Below, piece by piece: positions 18,201 to 25,054 of a DNA stretch of 40,653 nt. Positions within the stretch are counted from its first letter, which is position 1; each line of letters opens with the position of its first letter. This stretch comes from an archaeon (GTDB lineage: Archaea > B1Sed10-29 > JAJSAI01): contig JAJSAI010000010.1 of NCBI GenBank assembly GCA_024274695.1, positions 1 to 40,653 on the forward strand, written 5' to 3'. Position numbers and translations under genes: made by a program. The notes below the pieces were generated by a model. The model searched no databases, had not been told where the DNA came from, and saw nothing but the letters and a program-made list of their open reading frames with translations.

Positions 18201-18735
18201 CTCACGTGAGGATAACGTGAGAGAAATTCGTACAAAATTTTTGCAATAGCATCGGTGGTGGAAGCAAATGGGAATGGTAATGGACTGAAGGGTGAAGAAG
18301 ATAGGAGCACAGAAGGTTCAAAAAATGTGAGAGATCTGACAGTCTGGTTTCACAAAGAGATAAATGCTTTGCGCCTTGAAAGGAAGCATAACCCCATCAA
18401 ACGCTGAAAAAAGACCTGAACAAACTTGCATTCATTGTGAGAGTTTTCCTATTTTAAGAAAAACCAAAAAGAGGCGGGAAAAAAGTCCAGTGTGTTTTAA
18501 AAATTATTACAAAATTTGTGAGAGAACGTGGGAGGGACGGAGAAAAGAAGAGATGTGAGAGAAAAAGGAGTGAGGAGGTGTGAGAAGAAGACCGCGCAGG
18601 TCCACGATACAACAGTTCGTGAGAGATCATGAAGACCAGCGCGCATTACAGCCGTTAGTGTGAGAAACTCTGCTAAAAACGTGAGGGTTCTAAGCCAAGC
18701 GCTGGCGTTGTAGAATAGCCGGAATGTGTGAGAAA
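18201..18735 (+). repeat. cluster of ~10 co-oriented GTGAG(A/G) boxes (consensus GTGAGAGA)
   Basis: Starts at 18217, 18327, 18437, 18518, 18555, 18580, 18619, 18660, 18681, 18728; first box preceded by palindrome CTCACGTGAG (18201-18210). Noncoding in both strands. Confidence 0.75.
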
Positions 18736-18780
18736 AACATTCAAGTCTAACGCGCATTCTAGAAAGTGCAGGAGACGGGC

Positions 18781-19082
18781 TAGTCAAACGCTTAGTCAGA
18801 CTAATCATGCTCAAAAAAGTGTTAGTCAGGGGATTAGTCAGAACCTTAGTCAGCTTAGTCATGTTAGTCAAGGGTTAGTCAAACGCTTAGTCAACTTAGT
18901 CACGAGCGTAGTCAAAAGCTTAGTCAGCTTAGACACGGCTTAGTCATGACTAATAGTCAAACGGTCTTGACTAAGGTGCTTTTGACTAAGCTAAAGCAAA
19001 AAATGACACACGTGGGCTTAGTCAGAGGGTTAGTCAAGTTTGACTAAACCCTTAGTCAAGGTTTAGTCATGACTAATAGTCA
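18781..19082. repeat. iteron-like array of TTAGTCA/TGACTAA heptamers
   Basis: 15 exact TTAGTCA (18792,18822,18834,18846,18855,18864,18875,18887,18896,18920,18940,19018,19030,19052,19063), 5 TGACTAA (18947,18968,18983,19041,19070) plus near-matches; 20-bp TTAGTCATGACTAATAGTCA occurs twice (18940, 19063). Confidence 0.95.
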
Positions 19083-19135
19083 GGTTTAAATACCTGTAAA
19101 GCCTTGTCTAACACGAAGTAAGGGGGTCTTAGACC

Positions 19136-20302
19136 ATGTGGTTCAAGACGTACGGTTTCAAAGAAAATCCGTTCAAGATAACACCAAAGCCAGAGTATAT
19201 GGTTGGATACGAATCGCAGGAGATCCAGGCAAAAGAAGCGATCACAAGCGGAGATATTATTGTAATAACAGGGCCAACAGGGTATGGCAAGACAACCTTG
19301 CTCAGGAAACTGAAAAACTGGGCAGCCAGACAAGGTTACAAGACTGTGTACTTTGACTGCACATATTCTCCGAGTGATCAGGTTAATTTCAGGGAACTGC
19401 TGAGCGTGAAAACGTTCTTTGGGCTCAGGAAAAGGCTTCCTGTGAAAAAGGACAGGATCGTGCTCTTCCTTGACGAAGTACAAAGACTCGGGAAGGACAA
19501 ACTGGAAGAACTCAAGTACTACTATGACTCTGAAAGAATACACTCCATCGTAATGTCTACCATAAGCCACTTGAACGTGCACGAGAGCATGAGAACAAGA
19601 GTGGCAGAAACGGTAAAACTGTGCAACCTGACTGCACACGACCTGCGTTCCATGATCCTAAAGAGGGTTGAAAAAGGCAAGAACCCGTTCTCTCCTGACG
19701 GGATAGAAGAAATCGTGCTCTTGTCAGGAAACAACCCGAGAAGTGTTCTAATAAACGCTGAGAAGGTGTGCAAGGTCTTGCACACTTCATTCCCAGAGGG
19801 TAATATTGGAAGAGAAGAGGTTTTATACGTGCTAAAGGGGGAAAAAACGGGCTGGTACAAACCTGTGGAAGTAAAAGAGATCGTTTCCGAGGAGCGTGAA
19901 AAAGGAGATAGTGTGCAGGATACTGCACAGGAAGCCCCTGTTTTCCCTGATTCTCTGGATTCAGAAAAACCTGCTGTTAAAGCCGAGAATACGAGTGTTT
20001 CAGCGCAGCAGGATGATCTTGTTTGGGCCTGGGAACTAAAGGACCTCTCACCCCTGCAGAAGAAGATAGTGAAGGTCTTGGCAGAAGCGGGCAGGCCCCT
20101 GTCGTATGAGGAGATCTGCCCTGCTGTGGGAGCAGGAAAGGGGAGTGTGGCGAAACAGCTGAGCAGATTAGCCCTAGTCTCGGACACTGAACTGATGAAC
20201 AAGAAGGGGATCACAGAGCCTGTTGTTTCAAAAATTGTTGCAGACGGGAAGTCTTTGTTCGAGCTCACCGAGAAGTACAGAAAACTTCTAGCGAGAGAGT
20301 GA
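19136..20302 (+). CDS. AAA+ ATPase (ExeA/Orc-like) with C-terminal winged-helix-like domain; candidate initiator/remodeller
   Basis: MWFKTYGFKENPFKITPKPEYMVGYESQ; Walker A GPTGYGKTTLL; Walker B IVLFLDEVQRL; sensor-like STISH; C-terminal LSPLQKKIVKVLAEAGRPLSYEEICPAVGAGKGSVAKQLSRLAL HTH-like. TATA TTTAAATA at 19085-19092. Confidence 0.8.
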   Translation: MWFKTYGFKENPFKITPKPEYMVGYESQEIQAKEAITSGDIIVITGPTGYGKTTLLRKLKNWAARQGYKTVYFDCTYSPSDQVNFRELLSVKTFFGLRKRLPVKKDRIVLFLDEVQRLGKDKLEELKYYYDSERIHSIVMSTISHLNVHESMRTRVAETVKLCNLTAHDLRSMILKRVEKGKNPFSPDGIEEIVLLSGNNPRSVLINAEKVCKVLHTSFPEGNIGREEVLYVLKGEKTGWYKPVEVKEIVSEEREKGDSVQDTAQEAPVFPDSLDSEKPAVKAENTSVSAQQDDLVWAWELKDLSPLQKKIVKVLAEAGRPLSYEEICPAVGAGKGSVAKQLSRLALVSDTELMNKKGITEPVVSKIVADGKSLFELTEKYRKLLARE

Positions 20303-20434
20303 TGCCCTGGAAAAAGAGGAAGTAACCAGCACCCCCTAGACTTCCAGTATTCAGGAGGTCTTGCGGTTAGTAGGAATGTCCTCAGGGGGTTTGTGGGAAA
20401 AGCATAAAAACCTGGTTTAACCATAACGATTATT

Positions 20435-21046
20435 GTGAGTCAAAAAGAGTTTGATGAAATTGTTCTAAAATACTGCCAGTTCCCAATACCCAGGACAAGG
20501 TACATGATCCTGGAAGAACTAAAGAAAAACGGGTTCTGGAAGAAAACCCCTGCCAGAAGAGCAGTGTCACTGCTGAACAAAAAGCTTGAACCCCTGAAAG
20601 AAAAGGGGTTACTCCTGGAATATACTGAAAACGATTCAAGATGGAATGAAATGAGAGTACTCTTAAAAAAATATTGCACTGCTCATGGTCTGACAAAACC
20701 GAGAAGAGTGCAAAAAATTTATCAGACTAACTTCTTCTATTCTGGTAGAGAAATGTTCCTCCCTGTTTTAGGAGAACACAATTTCGTGCTAACAGCATTG
20801 TTCAGCAGGTTCAACAGGCCAAAGAACTTTGGCATGAGGGCGCTGAACTTGTTCCTGGCCTACGATCAGGATCCCGGCAGGATGAGGGTTAAAGCGTATA
20901 ATGTTCTTCCAGAAGAGGATGCTGAGGTTCTTGAGAAAGCCCTTGAGGCATCGGCCTGGATTGTTAGAGATTTCGGTCTTCCGTTCAAGCCTGACGTTGA
21001 TAATGCCTTGAGATTCCTTGAGGAGGTCGCAGGACATGGACCCTGA
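20435..21046 (+). CDS. uncharacterised protein
   Basis: 203-aa ORF with GTG start and upstream TTTAA; no recognised motif. Confidence 0.6.
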   Translation: MSQKEFDEIVLKYCQFPIPRTRYMILEELKKNGFWKKTPARRAVSLLNKKLEPLKEKGLLLEYTENDSRWNEMRVLLKKYCTAHGLTKPRRVQKIYQTNFFYSGREMFLPVLGEHNFVLTALFSRFNRPKNFGMRALNLFLAYDQDPGRMRVKAYNVLPEEDAEVLEKALEASAWIVRDFGLPFKPDVDNALRFLEEVAGHGP

Positions 21047-21335
21047 AATGAAAAAACTCTTGTATGCGCTGAAGCAGATACCAGAAGGCAGGGTCACCAC
21101 GTACAAGGCTTTGGGAGAGCGTTTGGGCTGGCATCCTCGGAAAGTTGCCAGAATGCTGTCCAAGAACCCTTTTCCTTTGTTGTTCCCTTGCCACAGGGTA
21201 GTGCATTCTGACGGCAGGATAGGAGGCTATACTCCCCACGGCAGTGACACAAAAGCAGGAATACTGGAAGTAGAGGGGGTCCCTATAAAAAACGGGAGAG
21301 TACAAAACCTTAAAAAATACTTGCACGAGTTCTGA
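21036..21335 (+). CDS. methylated-DNA--protein-cysteine methyltransferase-like (MGMT/ATL)
   Basis: QIPEGRVTTYKALGERLGWHPRKVARMLSKNPFPLLFPCHRVVHSDGRIGGYTPHG: PCHRV active site. Confidence 0.92.
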   Translation: MDPEMKKLLYALKQIPEGRVTTYKALGERLGWHPRKVARMLSKNPFPLLFPCHRVVHSDGRIGGYTPHGSDTKAGILEVEGVPIKNGRVQNLKKYLHEF

Positions 21336-21346
21336 GACTCTGTCTT

Positions 21347-22098
21347 TTAGATCCTGCCCCTCAGGGTCTCAAACACTTTTAGCAGGATGGGTCTTGTCGT
21401 GTGGAACATTGACTTCCAGCCCTTCTCGTGAAGAACAAGGTCGCTCACCACGAAAACAGCTGCAGCTTCTATTCCCCTGCGTTGGGCGAAGGTGAACAGG
21501 GCCGCGGCCTCCATCTCAACGGTCTTGATCCCTTCCTCGCGGTACCTTTTGACCTCTTCAACCGTTTCCCTGAACGGTGCGTCCATCGTCCAGGTGGGCC
21601 CGACAGTGTACTTGACCCCCTGTTCGTCAAAAATTTTTGCTATCCTGTTGGTGAGTGTCTTGCTCGGGAAAGCGTACTTTGAGGGCTTGATATAATGGTA
21701 GCTTGTGCCCTCGTCCCTGAGGGCCTTGCTGCAAACCACAATACTTCCTGGCCTGACCTCGGGGTCCAGGGATCCTGCTTCTCCTATTATCACGAATCTC
21801 TTGGCTCCAACGGCCAGGAACTGCTCGGCGAACATGGTGCTGACAGCAGCTCCTTGCATGAACTTTGACACGCCGTAGCCCTTGCTTGATTCTCTGAGGT
21901 CAACCCATTTGATTACCTTGTTCCGTTTCAGTCCTCTCACGGCGTCCTGGAAGAAGCCGTCATTGTACGCGATGAAAATGGTGTCAGGTGCTTTTCTTTT
22001 GACCCGTGCATTTTGCTTTCATTGTACTTTTTCCACGCGGAGTGCGTGATTATCTCGTCATCAAGCTCCCATTTCCTTGGGAAAACGGGATACGCCAT
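21347..22098 (-). pseudogene. nucleoside phosphorylase (uridine phosphorylase-like) with 1-nt frameshift near 22005-22015
   Basis: MAYPVFPRKWELDDEIITHSAWKKYNESK in one frame, then ARVKRKAPDTIFIAYNDGFFQDAVRGLKRNKVIKWVDLRESSKGYGVSKFMQGAAVSTMFAEQFLAVGAKRFVIIGEAGSLDP in another; shift at an A-run. Confidence 0.75.
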
Positions 22099-22129
22099 CA
22101 GAATAACCTCATCCCACATCTTTTGAGGA

Positions 22130-22207
22130 TGGTAGCGGGGAGAGGATTTGAACCTCCGACCTCGGGGTTATGAGCCCCGCGGGCACTCCTGGCTGCCCTA
22201 CCCCGCT
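22130..22207 (-). tRNA. initiator tRNA-Met (CAT), CCA encoded
   Basis: AGCGGGGTAGGGCAGCCAGGAGTGCCCGCGGGGCTCATAACCCCGAGGTCGGAGGTTCAAATCCTCTCCCCGCTACCA; complete cloverleaf; GGG/CCC anticodon stem as in archaeal initiator tRNA. Confidence 0.95.
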
Positions 22208-22281
22208 GTCACGCAAAGAACAGAGCCAGAACATTATATCACTCTAATCCTTTAAAAACATTGCCCGCGCATATACTCTTC

Positions 22282-22349
22282 AGGGGAATGAGGAGTTCAG
22301 TCTTATCCGAACGGCGGAGCATGAGGATAGACGGGCGGCCTGACCCCCT
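22282..22349 (+). ncRNA. putative C/D box guide sRNA
   Basis: AGGGGA [C ATGAGGA] GTTCAGTCTTAT [D' CCGA] ACGGCGGAGC [C' ATGAGGA] TAGACGGGCGGC [D CTGA] CCCCCT; terminal stem AGGGG/CCCCT; TATA-like TTTAAAAAC ~30 bp upstream. Confidence 0.7.
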
Positions 22350-22378
22350 CCTGTTCACATTCGCCTTGTTCTCAGGGG

Positions 22379-24970
22379 TCAGATGTTCCTCCCGTACCCT
22401 TCTTCCAGGGGCACTGCCTTCATTATGATCCAGGTCAGCGCTATTCCTGTCAGCAGGCCCAGGAGCACGAACCCTCCTATTGCCGCGAGCTGGGCTATTG
22501 TGAGCGGCACGACACCGAACAGGCCCGTGAGGGGCGGGAAGTAAAGTACCAGCAACTGCATCCCGACAGAAACCGCCAGGGCTATGTCAAGCCACTTGTT
22601 CGCAAAGTAGGGCATTCCTTCTTCGTACCTTATCACGAACAGTCTCACGAACTCGTAGAACACGAACCCGGTGAAGGCCATGGTCTGGGCTGTCTTCGGT
22701 CCCCAGAGCATCAGTCCGACGAAGAACGTTAGCAGGATCATCAGTGCTTTCTTCGTTCCTATGACGAAGATCATCCACTTGAGCCTCTTGTCTACAACAC
22801 CCACTCTCTTGTCATGGGGCTTTCTTTTCATGACGTCCCTTGGGACTGGGTCCACTCCAAGGGTGAGGGCTATGGGACCGTCCGTGAGCAGGTTTATCCA
22901 CAGTAGCTGCGGGGCTGTCACGAGCAGGAGCCCGGAGGAAATGGACGCGAAGAACACTGAGATGACTTCCCCGACATTGCACGTTAGCAGGTAGTTCACG
23001 AACTTCCTGATGTTGTTGAATATTGTCCTGCCCTGTTTTATAGCCTCTTCTATCGTGGCGAAGTTGTCGTCCAAGAGTATCATGTCAGCAACTTCTCTTG
23101 AGACATCGCTTCCCCTGATGCCCATTGCTATTCCAACGTCAGCAGCCTTGAGCGCGGGAGCGTCGTTCACCCCGTCTCCTGTCACGGCCACCGAGTTACC
23201 GTGCTCCTGGAGCACTTTCACTATCCTGTACTTGTCAGCAGAGCTCGCTCTTGCCACCACGTCAACCGTTTCCAGGGCCCTGACAAGCTCTTTGTCGTTC
23301 ATCTTCTGAACGTCCGCTCCTGTTATCCCGTTTCCCTTGAGCCCGACCATCCTGGCTATTGTTACTGCCGTCTTAAGATGGTCTCCTGTGACCATTATCA
23401 CCTTTATGCCAGCGTTCTGGCACTCCCTTATTGCTCCTGGAACCTCTTTCCTGGGAGGGTCGAGCAGGGCTATGAGCCCGAGGAACACGAGCCCGTCTTC
23501 AGGCTCTTTTTTGTCCTTTGCCTTCTTGTACGCGAGCGCGAGGACCCTGTAACCTTTTCCGGCGAGCGCGTCGTTCTCTCTTATTATCTTCTCCGCGGAT
23601 TTCTTGTCAAGCCTTTTCTTCTTCCCGTTGACCATCACCCACTTGCTCTTCTCAAGAATCCTTTCAGGAGCCCCTTTGGTGAAGTAGTAGTACTCCCTGT
23701 TCTTCCTGGTTATCACTGTCATCATTTTCCTGTCAGAAGAAAAGGGTATCTCGCCCACCTTTTCCATCCTCTCGGAACCGATGTCCTGACAGGCTTCTAT
23801 TATGGCGATTTCTGTCGGGTCGCCTACCATCCTCCCTCCTGTCCGGATGACGTCATGACAGTGCAGGCCCACGGCCGCGATCATCCTGGCCGTCTCGCTC
23901 TTCTTGTCAAGCTTTTTCTTTTCCTTCCAGTCGTAGTACACTGCCACTGCTTTCATCCTGTTTTCGGTCAGGGTTCCTGTCTTGTCAGTGAGTATTATGT
24001 TAACGCTCGCCAGCCCTTCCACTACAGGAAGTTTTCTGACGAGAGCGTTCTTTTTCACCATCCGCTTCGTCCCGAGGGCCAGGGCGAGAGTGCTCACCGC
24101 GGGAAGGCCTTCTGGGACCGCTGCAACGGCAAGGCTGACGGACACTAGCAGCACCTGCAGTGGTTCCATTCCCTGGGCCAGGAGCACTCCTGCCATGACA
24201 ACCGTGCCTGCTATTATGGCCTTCCCTATTTTCTTCCCGAGAACGTTCATCTCCACCTGGAACGGGGTGAGAGAGTCTCTGGCCTCCTGTATCTTTCCAG
24301 CAATCCTGCCTATTTCCGTGTTCATTCCTGTTTCAACAACGACTGCTACAGCCTTTCCTTTGACCACGCTTGTCCCGGAGTACAGCATGTTCTTCCTGTC
24401 GGCCAGGGGTGTTTTCAGGGGCAGTACTCCTGCTTCCTTGGCTTCGGGAACACTTTCCCCGGTCAGGATGCTCTCGTCAGCCACGACCCCCTGTTCTTCT
24501 ATTATCCTGCAGTCAGCGGGGACCACGTCCCCTTGTTCTACTATTATGATGTCTCCTGGAACGAGTTCGGCCGCGTCAATTATCTTTTCCCTGCCGTTCC
24601 GCCTGACTATCGCCCGCTTTCTGACCATCTTCTTGAGCATTTCAATGCTCTTCTCCGCGTTATAGTCCTGCCAGAACCCGAGCACTCCGTTCAAGCCGAC
24701 GATTGTTATTATGAGGCCGGCGTCAGTGGCCTGTCCCACGAGCCCGGCGATGATCGCGGAAATGATGAGGACTATTATCAGAAAATCAGTGAACTGGGAC
24801 AAGAAAATGCTCAGCGGGCTGACCTTCTTGTACTCCTTCAGCTCGTTAGGCCCGTACTCTGCAAGCCTTTTTCCAGCTTCTTCCTCGCTCAGGCCCTCGA
24901 GCCCTGAGTCAAGCGCTTTCAGCACTTCTCTTACGCTCATCGCGTGCCATTTCCTGTCGCGCATGACCAT
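22379..24970 (-). CDS. P-type cation-transporting ATPase (Ca2+/SERCA-like, P2A)
   Basis: ILTDKTGTLTENRMK phosphorylation motif, TGES (ILTGESVPE), VTGDGVNDAPALKAADVGIAMG. Confidence 0.96.
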   Translation of the reverse strand: MVMRDRKWHAMSVREVLKALDSGLEGLSEEEAGKRLAEYGPNELKEYKKVSPLSIFLSQFTDFLIIVLIISAIIAGLVGQATDAGLIITIVGLNGVLGFWQDYNAEKSIEMLKKMVRKRAIVRRNGREKIIDAAELVPGDIIIVEQGDVVPADCRIIEEQGVVADESILTGESVPEAKEAGVLPLKTPLADRKNMLYSGTSVVKGKAVAVVVETGMNTEIGRIAGKIQEARDSLTPFQVEMNVLGKKIGKAIIAGTVVMAGVLLAQGMEPLQVLLVSVSLAVAAVPEGLPAVSTLALALGTKRMVKKNALVRKLPVVEGLASVNIILTDKTGTLTENRMKAVAVYYDWKEKKKLDKKSETARMIAAVGLHCHDVIRTGGRMVGDPTEIAIIEACQDIGSERMEKVGEIPFSSDRKMMTVITRKNREYYYFTKGAPERILEKSKWVMVNGKKKRLDKKSAEKIIRENDALAGKGYRVLALAYKKAKDKKEPEDGLVFLGLIALLDPPRKEVPGAIRECQNAGIKVIMVTGDHLKTAVTIARMVGLKGNGITGADVQKMNDKELVRALETVDVVARASSADKYRIVKVLQEHGNSVAVTGDGVNDAPALKAADVGIAMGIRGSDVSREVADMILLDDNFATIEEAIKQGRTIFNNIRKFVNYLLTCNVGEVISVFFASISSGLLLVTAPQLLWINLLTDGPIALTLGVDPVPRDVMKRKPHDKRVGVVDKRLKWMIFVIGTKKALMILLTFFVGLMLWGPKTAQTMAFTGFVFYEFVRLFVIRYEEGMPYFANKWLDIALAVSVGMQLLVLYFPPLTGLFGVVPLTIAQLAAIGGFVLLGLLTGIALTWIIMKAVPLEEGYGRNI

Positions 24971-25054
24971 AAGAAACTTTGTTCTGGTTTAAACGGTTTT
25001 CCCTCGGCACGGTCTCGTAATGTCTTTTGAGCCCGTCAGGCCAGTAACACTCTC

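Noticed and set aside
18497-18943. Small ORFs overlapping the GTGAGAGA/TTAGTCA repeat block (18497-18871 minus, 18728-18943 plus)
   Set aside because: They translate repeat units (SQTLSQTNHAQKSVSQ...), lack start signals, and the repeat structure is better explained as DNA sites.
18781-19082. Iteron block as a second CRISPR array
   Set aside because: The repeated unit is only ~7 bp with 2-5 bp gaps and occurs in both orientations; no CRISPR-length repeats or spacers.
19522-20424. 300-aa minus-strand ORF
   Set aside because: Antisense to the AAA+ gene; no recognisable domain, and the sense strand has clear Walker motifs.
22130-22207. tRNA-iMet as an integration att site for the accessory region
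   Set aside because: I found no duplicated tRNA 3' segment elsewhere in the window to serve as the second att site.
23201-24148. 315-aa plus-strand ORF (and other long antisense ORFs at 23982-24665, 24533-24907)
   Set aside because: Antisense to the well-supported P-type ATPase; composition reflects the codon bias of the opposite strand, no motifs.
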